Notes: generated by a model from the letters alone, not told the origin. 64,000 bases of DNA from Chytriomyces cf. hyalinus JEL632 (GCA_025435555.1 JAIWWG010000028.1:292798-356797); one strand, 5' to 3'. Counted from the stretch's first letter, positions 35,483-50,180 are shown. Program-made: numbers and translations.

Positions 35483-35954
35483 CGTTTTTTTTTTTTTTTT
35501 TTTTCGTTTCAGTTTTTGTTCAGGTTACAATTTCCGGGCCTATCATAAATTCAATATGGATTCCGACGCAGTTTGCAACAGCTTCGAAACGGATTAAGGA
35601 CTTGCAGTTGGATTCCGTAATGCGACGGCTTCGCTTGATGGCAGGTGAGGAGTCGTGTGAACAGTTCTTTTCTTTCATTTGTCTCATGGCTATCTCAACG
35701 TGAAGCACAAGACACGCGCCATCGCTTAAGTCAATGTCACTGGCATAACCCGGTATTTGCCAAACACAGACTGAATAAATATGAACGGAGTATTTAATAA
35801 ATAAGTGGCGATAACTCCTGTTTTGATCATCATTGTTTGGCCAAGTGAAATAGTCTCAGGAGCATGTACATTATGGACAAATCTTTGTTATTTTGTTGTA
35901 AGCACGGGCAGGAAAGTTTAAACATGAAAAAAAGATGTCACTTTATATGTCACC
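35483..35954. other. Gap between CRN relic and esterase-like gene
   Basis: A T run (35486-35505) lies just upstream of the CRN start. A 62-codon minus frame (35520-35708) has no recognisable domain. Nothing else seen. Confidence 0.45.
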
Positions 35955-37927
35955 TTAGATGGGAGCATTGCAGATGTTGAGCTTGTGCAAGATTTCATCT
36001 GTCTCTGCTTCAACAGCTGAGTCAAATGTTAATTATTAGCGCAATTGTTGAAAGAAAGACAGGCTCCAAATTCCTCACCTGGGGTTTTATAAAAATGTGC
36101 AGCGTCCGGCGCGTCATGCAGGAAGGGGTGTGTTAATTCAAATGTGTTGATGATGCGAACACTTGATGAAAGCTGTAGGGTTGATGACAGAACATGCTCT
36201 GCAATGTCACTCCAGATTTTGAGTCTGTATGGGCTTCGCCAGTCCTTTATGATTATTGTTTTTTCATTGACGGCTTTCATGAGAGGATATGATGGAAGCC
36301 CTGTATGCAGAATTGTGGAAAAAAAAAACAATGGATGAATACATTTGTTTGCTCCCGTTAAACTCCCTACCATGCCATACAAATATTAGCGGTGTTGCTT
36401 TCATGGATGCACGCCGGTGGTTAACTTCCATCATGTTTTCTGCAGCCCATGCAAGCATCGTTTTGAATCTACCAGCCGTAAAGTGGCCTCCAACCTGAAT
36501 CTAGTTTCAGGAAAAGAAAAGAATGAGTTCGCGCAAAGATCATAACACGTAAAAACATCTTTCACCCCAGACATTGGCCACATGCCAACATTGAACAAGA
36601 CAGAGTCGTATCCTTTCAGCTTCCGATCAATCTTATTTGTCTCAGGATATGATTCATCTTCGATCCCGCGATATTCCTGATTCAATATATACTCTGAAGT
36701 GAACCAGCGCAAGAAACCGTCTCGTCCAGCGAAATCGATCATTGTTCGTCGTTTGAATCGGCTGGGGGCCGTCGGCACATATCTGCCATTCTCCCAAAAT
36801 GAGTTTTGCTTTTGATCTTGGCAGTAGTAGTTTACGCGCTTTCCCTCATGCACACTGTATTTCAGTGAATCACGCATGCCAGCGAGGCGGCGGTCAGTAA
36901 CGTCCCAGGATACACGGACTTGCGAATCGCCAAAGAATTTGATGGAGCGATTGTTGGCATGGCATTTGTTGTTGGAACCCAGTTCAAATAATTGATCGTA
37001 TTTGCATGCAAGTGGGTGCCTGTATGGGAGTTTTTTATTTATGTATTTTAGCGAATTTGCTGGATTCAAAGAAAAAGAGCTGTACCAGTAATACGGGATA
37101 TTGTAATTTTCCAGTTTGTACTTCTCGTGCTCGAGCATATGACCCTCCACTGACCGCAGATACACGCCTTGGGTTGCGAGAAAGCGATTACATACAGGCA
37201 GCGACATAGCCTCTATCGCGTCGCTCGTGAAAGGCTCGCAATGGCCGGAACAGACATCCATTGGCCATTCGGCAAGAAGATGATTGTTGACAGGCCGCAA
37301 ATATGCACGCTCCTTCTCTTGAATGGCTTCGAAATTGTCGTGAGAATGAATGATTGACACGGTATAATTTCCCGTGTTGGTCAGGCGGAACGGATGTTTG
37401 TAGTTGCAGTTTCCCAGGTGGCGCCAGTCGGATGGAGCAGCTCGCTGGGGACCAGAGAATGTGATCACAAACGCGTCCTGGTTATTTTTTAGCGAGGTAA
37501 GATCAGACCTTAAAACCCAGGTCGTTTTACTCACGGGACCAATTTCCTTCTTCATCCACGCTTCAAATTCATAGTCCCACGAAATGCTGCGCGCCAGTGC
37601 TTTGGTGCATTGCGCCTTGTTCAGTCTCTTTAGCAGAAAATAGCCTTGCCCGCATTCACGCATGGATTGGCACAGTTTGATTTCAAATCCATAGACTTGA
37701 GGGGATATCACACGGCAGTTGAGCGAAAAGTCTTTGTCGCCGTGTTCCTTGACATTGAACATCTCCCACTTTGGACAAGTCAGCTTTTGGTTTCGCGGGT
37801 GTGGTGGCTGTTCCGGAAGAATATGATTTCTTGATAGTCCAGACAACGCGTCGCTTTCAAGTTTTCCGACGTGCCCAGGAACGAAGCCAGCAAGAATGAG
37901 AGTAATTGTGAGGCATGTAGCAGTCAT
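35955..37927 (-). CDS. Secreted or type II membrane SGNH/PC-esterase-like protein
   Basis: Exon 1 starts with a signal peptide or anchor (MTATCLTITLILAGFVPGHV). The body is Cys-rich with a GNYTVSIIHSHDNFE segment. The SGNH nucleophile block is IKFFGDSQVRVSW (GDSx), later VLFNVGMWPMSG, joined by a phase-0 intron to IQVGGHFTAGRFKTML. The final exons give LPSYPLMKAVNEKTII, FLHDAPDAAHFYKTP (Asp-x-x-His dyad) and AVEAETDEILHKLNIC. This pattern is that of PC-esterase/NXPE-type GDSL proteins, which O-acetylate or de-esterify glycans, so a role in the secretory pathway or cell surface is likely; substrate unknown. Stop TAA 35955-35957. Confidence 0.72.
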
Positions 37928-38227
37928 TCCGGCAACTAGAAGCGTGCGGGATGGAAAATGGATGACAGTTTTGGTGTGCTATTTAAGCCGTGTTGTCATC
38001 AGCACATTACGCGTTGTTTACAGCCAGCAGTCTCACCTTGTCGTCGTTTTGAATCTTTGAAATGTGGGTGACAGCGAGACTGTAGCGGAACATGGGCTAT
38101 TTGTTTGTTTTTTTCTTTGATCGGCGCTTGGGAGATTTCGAAAATGATCAAAACAAAAATGAACATACATGTCTGTCTATGTATACATGTATACGTATCT
38201 GTCTCTCTAAATCTATTTAACAGTTTA

Positions 38228-39302
38228 TTACATGTCATACTTTTTGAAGATGACTTCCAAGCACGCCCTCCGCATATCGCGTTGGAACCTGAGCACACAT
38301 GACGAGTTAGCGGACACTTGAGCGATTGCAAAAGGCGTAATATAGTTACCACAGGATAAGAGACGGAGTGACGATAGCGTCCATTGATCCAGCAATGTAC
38401 ACCAACAAATGGAGAGGCGCGAGCGAGGATGGTTCGGAATTCCCTTGCTCGCCGCCATATAATTTTGCATACAAAAGGCAGTAGTACGACATTGCCGGGC
38501 TGTAGCAAACCAGAAAACCGATCGTGATCCCCAAACACCCTTTCAGAATAGATTGATCGATATGCATATTGGCTTCAGCGTACGCGCTATCGTTGGTATC
38601 GGTATCAGTGCGATTCAAGTTGGCGGCTTTCAATTCGTTCATGATACGCCGCACATGTAGGAATGCCCAGGTATACAACAGAATAACAATCGAAATGTAG
38701 ATGCTGCAGAAGCCAATCATGGCCCAGACCCAATATCGAAATTCCACATCTTCCGACGGCGACAGTCCATCATAGAACGGACACGCTGCGAAGAACGTTG
38801 CAAACAGACTTGCAAGGACCAATGCAACAGCCAACAAGATCCACTCAATAAACGGCCTGCGCGAATCGTAAGAAGGATCCGCTATCCGCTTGTATCGTTC
38901 ATACGCCAGAAGAATCCCGCCATTGAAGCAATTGAGCATGAAAACATGTGTGCCGACTGCCATTGTTGTTGTAACGCCGGTATATGCCGTTGGGCTGATT
39001 GTGCCAGAACCGTACCCACAGAATAGCTGGAGCGTGGATGCTGACACGTTGATGAAGCTCCAGGCAAAGCACGATAGAATCAGGAAGAATACAATCCTCT
39101 GAAGTCTTGTGGTCAGCAAGGACCTCCGCCTGAAGATGAGAACCGTAGCCACAACTCCCCCATTCAGAAGGAGGGCGACAGTGTAGATGACGACAATGGC
39201 GATGTTAACAGCGACAAAGTGGCCAGTCGCATGCAGGGCCATGTCGGAAGCTGCCTTCAGATCGCTCGTCACTGTTCCGGCATTCATGCTGCTGTTGCTC
39301 AT
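38228..39302 (-). CDS. Rhodopsin-like (class A) seven-transmembrane receptor
   Basis: About 337 residues with a short N-terminus containing N-x-S sequons (MSNSSMNAG) and seven hydrophobic segments: VAVNIAIVVIYTVALLLNGG, IVFFLILSCFAWSFINV, TTTMAVGTHVFMLNCFNGGI, WILLAVALVLASLFATFF, WVWAMIGFCSIYISIVILLY, GCLGITIGFLVCYSPAMSYY and LHLLVYIAGSMDAIVTPSLI. After TM3 comes YERYKRI, a DRY-type motif; TM7 carries a variant NPxxY (VTPSLILW). No retinal-binding Lys is evident in TM7, so not an opsin. One intron splits the last codons of TM7 before FQRDMRRACLEVIFKKYDM. The long-frame start at 39323 is GTG; the first ATG is 39302. Confidence 0.85.
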
Positions 39303-39433
39303 CTCTGCGTTTGTGAGCGACACTTAAAAATAATTGACACCCGATGATTTATGGCGCTGCATCATAAATACCAAAGCAGTCAAAAACGCTCCATCATCCA
39401 CTTCTTATTGCATTGTTTTTATTCGCGATGCAG

Positions 39434-40021
39434 TCAATAATGCACAACGGTTGTGGTACAGCTTGAAGCTACCGCAGGCTGTGTCGATAGCACTATCCCC
39501 GCGGCCGGAGGAACGGCCGAACACGTACTTGAAGTAGTCGTAGGCTTCATGCCAGCGGGTGGAACAACTGTTACTGAAGAAGACTGCGGGGCCGCAGAAC
39601 TCTGCGTGAACAAGCGGTCGTATTTCATCCGACATGTTGTAGATTTGGTAACCGTCTTTGTACACGTGTATGTTTGCGTGGAGCATGTTGGCATCAGGGT
39701 TGTGTGTGTGACGGTGACAGTAGTCGCGACAGTTGGGTTAATCGTTGAAGTGACAGTGATGGCTGATGGACAGGCATTGCTGGCAGAGGCATTACTTGAC
39801 TTTGTGGTAGGTAGTGCTGCTGCGGGGGGGTTAGATTTCTGTGTTGATGTACACGTTGTCGTTGTGCCAGTGCAACTCGACGAAACCTTTTCATCAAAAG
39901 TAAGCAGCGAATTGCGAAGCGCGGTCGCACATATTTACCCTACCTTCGGATCTTCGGCACTTGTTGCACGAGTTACAGCGGCAAGCGAGAATGCAATGAT
40001 GAAGCTCGTGCTGTTGACCAT
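39434..40021 (-). CDS. Small secreted Thr/Ser-rich protein
   Basis: Exon 1 encodes a signal peptide (MVNSTSFIIAFSLAAVTRAT then SAEDPK), followed by a GT-AG intron into a Thr/Ser/Pro-rich body with paired Cys: VSSSCTGTTTTCTSTQ, TVTHTTLMPTCSTQTYTCTK, VASSCTTTVVHY at the end. It is a mucin-like extracellular protein, heavily O-glycosylated if secreted. No enzymatic domain. A 190-codon plus frame over the same bases lacks these properties and is treated as a shadow. Confidence 0.72.
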
Positions 40022-40394
40022 TTAAAAAAGTTCTGGAACGATTCAGAATTCCAAAATTCTGCCGCGTACAAATATGAAACTTCTGACACAATGTACCCAT
40101 CGAATTACCTCGCATGCAGGTGTAGTAAACTTGCTGAACGTCACATATCCTGAGCGAGCTTGTTCGCAAACGAGGATCTGTCTCCCATCTCTTCAAAACG
40201 TGATCTGTTTGTACCAGACTGTTCATGTTGGTTTTATTTTTATTTCCCTTTCATGTCTGTCAGCCACATGTCCCACAGTACGTCATAAAAGAAATTGTCA
40301 TCTGAAGGCACCCAAAATAAGAACATCAAACGGGCTGGTACTGTGTCATGAAATATGCAGGAAGTGTTAAACGAAAAAAGCGAAAGAAAAATAA

Positions 40395-42879
<2,485 letters not shown>

Positions 42880-42978
42880 TGCAACGAATCTCCTTCTTGA
42901 ATATTTAACACAGTCACCGTAAATATTTGTTGGATAAAGTAAAGAAATAATCAACAACAAAAATACCCTCGCTGCGAG

Positions 42979-44744
42979 ATGCCAAACACATCAACAAACA
43001 TATCCACCACCGCAAACCCTCACGGCACAGCGACAGCTATCGTGACATCTTCGGTCTCATCGGCACTCATCGCACTCGCAGTCACAGCCCAGCTGCCTGT
43101 ACACGGGCTTCTTGGTGGAGTGCGAAGGGGCGGCACATTGTTCATCACCCATTTCCTGCCAGTTGCTCGGTAGCGTCCGTCTATTCATTTCTTTGGTTTG
43201 TATGTCGAATATTTACTTGATGTATCATTTGCTTTTTCTTTCATCCAAAGGTCTCCATCCATCCTCGCTTCAAATCCACTTCCATTCGATGTGTTTGACT
43301 CCTGGAAGAATGCCGACACACCCGAAGAATTCACCCCAATCGGCTGGTTCCGCACAGTATCGCCGCTACAGCCGCCCATCCCAACTCAATCGGACTTGCA
43401 GCTGCAGCACCACGTACAAAGCAACATGGACCTGCAGTTTGCCCTTCTTATATCAACAACCACAGCAAATCATCCCTCGCGATTTTTCACTCACATTTCG
43501 CATCCTGGCCCGCCTGACGCTCTGACACCGTCGATTGCTCCTGTCCATGCTTTCCGTGCGTTTCGCGCAATTGAATTACCCCTGCCAACTGCGGCGGGTG
43601 TTGCTTCAATTAGTGTCGAAGCAGACGAAGTTTTTATCGGCATTGCTCAGGATTTATACACCCCTCCTCACGTGTCTCGGGCTCGTCATAAAGTTATTCA
43701 GGTGAGGCATACTTCAACCTTTCGGTGGATCTCATCAATAACGCGCGTTTCCCATAACTTCAGAACACTTTGGAAGAAACAAAGGAGGTTTTCAAACTGA
43801 TATCTTCTGTGCCAAACTCCATTCCGTCAACGGTGCCCAGTCCTCTCACATTCACTCAAAATTTACACATTTCAAATCTCGATTCTTTAAACGCAAACTT
43901 TCGCGCAATATCACGCGTCAAGAAATGCTTGCAGGTTGACGTGGATCGGCTTTCAAAACTCGCCGAAAATTCATCCATAACGGTAACTGAAACCATGTTA
44001 CAAGCCGCCGCAGCTCGCCTCGAAAGCAGATTCTCATCCGACGTGTCTGAATTCCAAGAAAGCATTGTATATGCAGGAACCGTTTTAAATCACTCTGGCG
44101 GAACAAGCGCTGCCGCTACAAAAGATAAACTCGCTCCATTCTCAACGGCAGGGATTCCGGGTATTGTTCATGCTAGCCCGTTTCACGTGCATCTACCGCG
44201 GTTTCATGGTGGCAATGTACCTTCTGACGTGTCTGCGCAGCTTTCGAAAGATGCAGCATTAAAAGGCACTATCACTCACCAAGCGACTGTTGGACCAGCA
44301 GAAGTGTTAAATAGTGCGGCTGGAATGTCAATGGAAGCGCCATCAGCATCAGCGCCAATTACGACTGTTGCTGAGGATGGAAAGCCCGCACTCGCCATTG
44401 CCCCGGTTCTGGGATCAGCATCGTCACCTGCTCTACAATCAGCTTCAGCTGGCGCGTTGGGCACTGCAATGAAACGGCCTCGAAAACAAAGGAAAGATAA
44501 AGGAGGGAAGAGAGTGAAATTGGGATTGAGCTCTGCGGCAGCATCTGTCACGGGAACAACACCAACCGCTGCAACTGTTGATCATTTAATGCCCAAAAAG
44601 CTGTTGGCATCTACGGAAGAGGAGGAGGAGATTGTCTCGACCGGGGTCGTGGTTGCCTCTAGCTTGCTTCCCACTTCCTCCACTGTGGACGCGATGAAAA
44701 GCGCTTTGGGAAAACCTGATGTTGACCAGCAAAGTCAGGAATAA
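42979..44744 (+). CDS. MPN-domain protein without JAMM residues (Abraxas/FAM175-like)
   Basis: The N-terminal exon (VTSSVSSALIALAVTAQLPV with HGLLGGVRRGGTLFITHF) looks like the start of an MPN fold; DSWKNADTPEEFTPIGWFRT and MDLQFALLISTT match the second half in Abraxas-type proteins, as does HAFRAFRAIELPL. A helical region (LEETKEVFKLISSVPN, SRVKKCLQVDVDRLSKLAEN) follows, then a disordered tail with a nuclear signal (KRPRKQRKDKGGKRVKL). No ExnHxHx10D JAMM motif is seen, so it should not be a deubiquitinase itself; Abraxas proteins scaffold BRCC36. Other MPN-minus families (e.g. eIF3 or Mov34-like) cannot be excluded. Introns about 43170-43250 and 43701-43762. Confidence 0.6.
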
Positions 44745-45028
44745 ACGCATTTTCTCTTCTGATAATCTTTTATAAAAACGATATTGGAGTGAACAGCTGC
44801 ATGAAAGAAACTGGGGCGGGCACCTGAAAAACCTTTTAGGCTCTACCGCTTCTGCCCAAAACTTTAAAGACCACGTCAAGAACCAGAAGAGAGTTTAAAG
44901 TATGCAATTTTTATTGATGAATGTCTTGGCGGCAAATCAACACCAGTTGTATGAATGTAATAAGTGTGGAAAAATGAACGTGGGATGCCGTGTGAACATG
45001 GCCCAAAAACGCCTTCATGGTAGGTCGT

Positions 45029-45184
45029 TCAAATGCACCAGACAGGGGCCTCACCCATCATGGGAGGCTTCTGGACTTGAATTGGGACCGAGGCAGATTT
45101 GCTGGTAATACTGGCAGTCTTGGCAGCCTTGATTTCCTGGGCAGTTGGCGCGGCAGCGGCAGCGGTGTTGGTGAGGGAAGGCAT
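45029..45184 (-). CDS. Micro-ORF A (51 aa), paralogue of micro-ORF B
   Basis: MPSLTNTAAAAAPTAQEIKA then AKTASITSKSASVPIQVQK, ending CI. Ala/Ser/Lys-rich with no domain known to me. The pattern PTxQxxKAA..xSI matches the neighbouring frame at 45903-46094, which argues that both are translated. A TTTAAT box lies about 55 bp upstream. Confidence 0.5.
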   Translation of the reverse strand: MPSLTNTAAAAAPTAQEIKAAKTASITSKSASVPIQVQKPPMMGEAPVWCI

Positions 45185-45902
45185 TTGTGTTGGTGTTGAG
45201 AATGTGTTTTGTTGTTGAGGGAGGGAGAGAGGCTGCTTTAATAGTGTTGCGGTCGCAGTGGAAACCCTCGTTTTGAAGAAGGAAGCACGCGGAGTGGGTC
45301 GCTGTCCTTTCCGAGACAGCTTTCCGATTCCAGGATTGGGTCCGAGCGAACAACTGATAAGGGAAACCCTGGTTTTTTGTTTCCTTGAACACTTATTTTT
45401 TGGATTTCAAAGGGCGTCAATCTCCGACGTTTTCATCCCGCAACCAAGTGGAATATGCGTTCGCTGTCTCCAAACACCTGTCTGAATACCAGTTTGCATT
45501 TTATCCGTGTGGGACATGAAAAGCGCCGAGAATTCATCCATGCCCACAACGTGCCTTACCCTGACATGGTACCGATCCAGCACGCAGAACTATCATCAGC
45601 ACACAATTCTGGAATGCTCAGTCACCATACAGCAGGAATTTTATTTGTGCGAGCATGAAGCGCTGTCCGTATCCAAGCGTGTCATTTCCGCTCTTGTTTG
45701 AGCAAGCGACGCGACCTCTGTGCAAATGCGATAGTTAGCATTCTAGCCGCTACCTTTGGCGACTTAAGGGCGTTGTTTTGACAATCGTGATATTTGCCGT
45801 GCTACCCTATTTGAAAGACGCAAGAAACGTAAAATGCAATAGTTGAGCTTTTATTGTTTTATGCAGGGCCAACAAAAAGTGGTATACGCGAGCGGAGTAC
45901 TT
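45185..45902. other. Spacer between the two micro-ORFs
   Basis: No gene recognised. It presumably contains the 3' end of transcript B and the promoter of A. Confidence 0.4.
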
Positions 45903-46094
45903 CTAAATAAACTTGTTGGCAAAGTAACTGGCTTGTGCTTCCGTTCCAAGCACGTGCGGCTTCACGCTGTTCTTGGTACTTGCAGCAGAGGTGGTTTCCT
46001 TGATGGCAGATGCAGCCGCTGCTTTCAGTTGCTGAGTGGTTGGCTTGATTTCCACTGCGTCCATGTAGGCAATGTTTTCGACTGGGGCTGGCAT
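45903..46094 (-). CDS. Micro-ORF B (63 aa), paralogue of micro-ORF A
   Basis: MPAPVENIAYMDAVEIKPTT then QQLKAAAASAIKETTSAAST, ending FANKFI. Same orientation and composition as micro-ORF A, about 0.7 kb away. Unrecognised family; could be a small cytosolic or intrinsically disordered protein. A CTCTTTAAATG box lies about 50 bp upstream. Confidence 0.55.
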   Translation of the reverse strand: MPAPVENIAYMDAVEIKPTTQQLKAAAASAIKETTSAASTKNSVKPHVLGTEAQASYFANKFI

Positions 46095-46569
46095 GTTTGT
46101 AAGTTGTTCGGTTGATGGAGTTGTCCAGTGGGAAGAATGCCCTCTTTAAATGAGTGTGTTTTGAAGGAATGAACCCTAGTTGGCTGGTGTGGATTCCATC
46201 CGATTCGGAAAGGGCGGCCACACTGTGTGATTCCTTATTTTCAAATAACCCTCTTTTATCGAACATGTTCACACAACAATGAACGCGACCTTGCAAGGAT
46301 GGTTTTGAAGGTAACAAGGTAAGTTTGATATGAGAAAGTTGCTCAGTGGATGATACGATCTGTCCATGTTCTCCGGCCGGGTCTCGTTTGGATCGACCAG
46401 GTTCCCACTGGCTACCTTCGAGCGCAACCCTTTCCTTCCACACAAACAACATTCACACAGAATTAATCTGAGACTCGGGGTCATCCCACATACACACTTC
46501 TCTGGTGTGAGACAGCTAACAACTCAATAAAGTGAAGTAAATATTTACAGTGCATAAACTCACAAAAAC
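46095..46569. other. Divergent gap between micro-ORF B and USO1
   Basis: No gene recognised; several short frames only. Confidence 0.4.
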
Positions 46570-49500
46570 ATGTCGTTCCTCTTCAGCGCATTGGGCGGCG
46601 GAGCAGTCAAAGAAACAGACCCACAAGAAACCGTATCCAAACTAGTCGACAGAGCAACGCATGCGACGCTGCTGGAGGACAGACGCGCGGCGGTTCTCGG
46701 GTTGAAGGCGATGGCGAGGGACTATCGACAGGTGCGCTTGCCTCTCTCGCCCATCTAACCCGGCATATCTTTGCTTCGATATCAGCAGTCATCACTTTTC
46801 CATATTCAATGCGGTTATGATCCATATATGTTGACGTTGAATGTGGGTTTACAGATTGTTGGTTCAGCCGCTCTCTCTGTCCTAGTCGGGGTCCTCAAGA
46901 CGGACAGAATGGACGTTGAAATTATCAAAGCCGCTTTGGAGACTTTGAATGTCATTTGCTCGTTCGATGAGGTGCCGTATTGTTTTTAAATTGCACAAGT
47001 ACCCAGCAGCAGCGATTTTGACTGCAAAGCAATTCAACTCAGGACTTGGACGGGAAGGAGGGACGGGAAGATCTGTCGCGCCTATTCACCGAAGTATACA
47101 CAAAGGTCCACATACCTGTTTACACCCCAAATGACCCAAAGGCACGCACCACTCACGCAATTCACGAACTATTCCTCAGGACCCCGCAAACGTTACCGTT
47201 CTTCTTGAAATTCTCGAAGAGTTCGAATTCTATATTCGGTTTAATGCGATCCAGTTTCTGACAACGCTCCTCGAGACGAGCAGCGAACGGCTTCAGGAGT
47301 GCGTATTGACATCTCCAATCGGAATCTCGCGACTTATGGATTTGCTGGACGACTCCAGAGAAATTATTCGTAACGGTGAGTTTTTCGAATCAGTGGAATA
47401 CACCGCACCATGTGGGCTCGTCTGACTACTCACACTCCACCTTCTCTGTCGCAAAGAGTCGCTGCTTCTATTGATTGCCCTCACATCCAATAACGCCGAA
47501 ATTCAAAAAATTATCGCATTTGAGAATGCGTTTGAGCGGTTGCTCGGCATTGTTCTCGCCGAAGGAGCCAGTGACGGCGATATCATTGTTCAGGACTGCC
47601 TAACGCTGACTCTGAATCTTTTGCGCTACAACGTATCAAATCAGGTACACTGTAAAACTTCCTTGCCGTAATTCTGACTCAAATAACCTGTCTCCCAGAA
47701 CTTATTCCGAGAGAGCAGCTGCATCCAAAAGATTCCGTCGCTACTCCTCACTCACTCAATCCTCCAAGACCAGCAAGGCAACCCTGTCCCAACAAGTCTG
47801 ACTCACCACGCGAATACCTGGAACAACCAAAAAATCATCAATGCGGAACTGATTCTCGAGCTCGTGCGCATTCTGGTCTCCCCAAACAGTCCCAACACGA
47901 CAATGAACCAAAAGATTATGAATCAAGGCCAGATTTTGTTGCCGATTATTGAGTTGGCGCTTTCGAATCGTGTGCATGTTAAAGTACGGACGCAGGTAAC
48001 GTCTTTTGCTTTTTGTTCAAGTTTGAATCCGCTTTGTTTTACCAACTATCATCTGCTCGAAAGGCATTGAATGCGGTCGGTGATGTGATTCGTGGAAACA
48101 CTGCGAACCAAGAAGTTCTTGGAAAGTATGTTGTGATGCCGAGCAGCAAACAGACCGCGCATGAAATTCCCACGAGCGCAATTTTATGTTTGGTCAAAAC
48201 TGCTCTCTCGGGAGAAAGTTACACACTCAGAGCCGCAGGAGCGTATTGCTTTCAGGTTTTATTTGCGTGTAGTCTTTGTTTCGCATATTTTGGCCGACTC
48301 GTTTTCTGAACTCGTCTTTTGCAAGTCTTTTGTCTTCAACAACCAAGATAACCAGCTGGCACTTGCTGCAACACTTACTCCGCCGCCCTTTGATAGCACC
48401 AGCAACGAGCAAATCGGTAAAACCTTCCACGTCACAGTGTTTTTTCTTTGGCACCTAATGTTCCAATCCAACGACATTTCTAACTTCCTTTTCATAGAAT
48501 CGCCAGGATCTCTCATGATTTCGTCCGTGCTGGATTGGAAGGCAAGCAAGGCGGACCCATATCGCGCTTGGTTTGCCACAAATCTCTTGTCGCACATTGT
48601 TTCAGAGAATCCGCGTTGTCAAGAAATGGCGTTGAGCGTCAAGATGGATGACAGCGACAGTTGAGTTTCGTTTTTATTCCTTCTTCTCAAGTGATTGTCG
48701 AAGCTGAACAAACCAAAAAAAAAAAAAAAAAGGTGCCGAGCCCATTTCATTGCTGCATAAACTCATGTACGCTCTGCTTGTGGGATGCCGTGAAGGCGCC
48801 GATATTCGCGTGATTTTGGGGATTCTGGCCTTGTTGGCGACCTGGTTGTTTGGATCTTCACAGGCGGTGAAAGAGTTTCTTTCTGAGGGGTCCAATTTAC
48901 AATTTGTATGGTTTTTTTTTTTTTTTTCTTTTTATTGATCTGATATGGTGCAATTTTAATTTCGTTTATCCCTTTTCCACAGCTTATTGAACAAGTCAAC
49001 GCGTCATCTGGTGTTGATCCTTTGATTCAAGGCATGGCTGCGTACATTATTTCCATTTGTCACGAGTACAATGACAATTCCGAAGCGTCCTTTACGCAGT
49101 TTAGTTTTTTGTGGCCACATTTTTTTTGGTTTGACTTGCTTGACTAAAAGGAACAAAAATGTTCCAGATCAAGCCTGCAATCGCTCATTGTCAGTCGAAT
49201 TGGTGGCGATGTGTTCATGAGCCGAATTGAGCGGTTGAAGGATTCAAAATACTTTCAGAAAGCGGCGTTGTCGTTTCATCCGGTGCGCGCTTTTGTTCTT
49301 TTATTTGAACGCGAGTGGTGTGTGTTTTGCTAAATTGTTCAGTATAACTAGGCCGGAGATTCCAAGATGATTCCTGAAGTTTACTTTGACGCCGCGTTTG
49401 TCGATCTCTTGAAATCATCTTCAGGTGAAACACACACACACACACACACAAAATTTATTGTATATTTTCCCTTGTAAGCTAAACTTTTGAGTTGCATTAA

Positions 49501-50180
49501 TCAGAACCCATGGTTCGGTCCGTGATCAACCCGAAAGGAAAGTCTGCGATCGCGGCCAAAAAGAATGCTGAAAGTGAGTGTGCTTTTTCTCTTTTCAAAC
49601 ATTTTTTTGAGTTTTTGGTTGAGCATGGACATCTGACATTTTGATTGTCGTGTGCAGTGGAACAACTTCAAGCGTTGGTGGACTCGTACAAATTGAAACT
49701 GGCACAACAAGAGTACGAACTTGTCGAGAGTCGAAATATTCTTGCGCAGACTGAAATGATGCACAAGGAAGAGGTGAATATATCCCATGCAATTGCTTAT
49801 CCCTTGGAACAACAGTTGACACAATTAAATCAAAACAAACACACACATAGGTTTCTCAATTGAAGAACGAAATTGCCACGCTGAATGCAAAAGCAACAGC
49901 ACAATCATGGGCACCACAACCAATTAGCCCGAAAATCGAAGCACCCGCAGCAGCAGCAGTGACATCCGAAATGCACGCGAAAATGGATGCGCTGACAATG
50001 GAGCTTCAAGTGAAAAACCAGCAGTACGATGTGATACTTCAGGAACAAGAAGATCTTTTAGTGTGCCTTGCGGAAAGCGATATTACAATCAAGAGTTTGA
50101 AAGATCGGCTAAGAGCGCTGGGGCAGGAAGTTCCGGAGGATGATCTGGATGACGACGAAGATGACGATGACGCGGAGTGA
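46570..50180 (+). CDS. USO1: Vesicle tethering factor Uso1/p115
   Basis: Golgi/ERGIC tether, a dimer with an armadillo-like globular head and coiled-coil tail, acting with Rab1/Ypt1 and SNAREs. MSFLFSALGGGAVKETDPQE starts the head; repeats include TVSKLVDRATHATLLEDRRA, VLVGVLKTDRMDVEIIKAAL, VTVLLEILEEFEFYIRFNAI, QECVLTSPIGISRLMDLLDD, NAFERLLGIVLAEGASDGDI, NLFRESSCIQKIPSLLLTHS and LVRILVSPNSPNTT. The tail is a coiled coil (EQLQALVDSYKLKLAQQEYE) of modest length ending in an acidic stretch (EDDLDDDEDDDDAE), as in p115. About sixteen introns, one with a (CA)10 run at 49431-49450. The coiled coil is shorter than in yeast Uso1. Confidence 0.93.
49431..49450. repeat. (CA)10 microsatellite in a USO1 intron
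   Basis: Perfect dinucleotide run. Confidence 0.95.

Noticed and set aside
39453-40025. 190-codon plus frame rich in Val
   Set aside because: Antisense of a signal-peptide-bearing T/S-rich gene that explains the region better.
44902-45108. Zinc-finger-like YECNKCGKMNVGC plus frame
   Set aside because: Too short, no partner Cys/His set, and it overlaps the 3' part of micro-ORF A in antisense.
45859-46452. 197-codon minus frame over micro-ORF B
   Set aside because: Out of frame with micro-ORF B and without a domain; a composition shadow.
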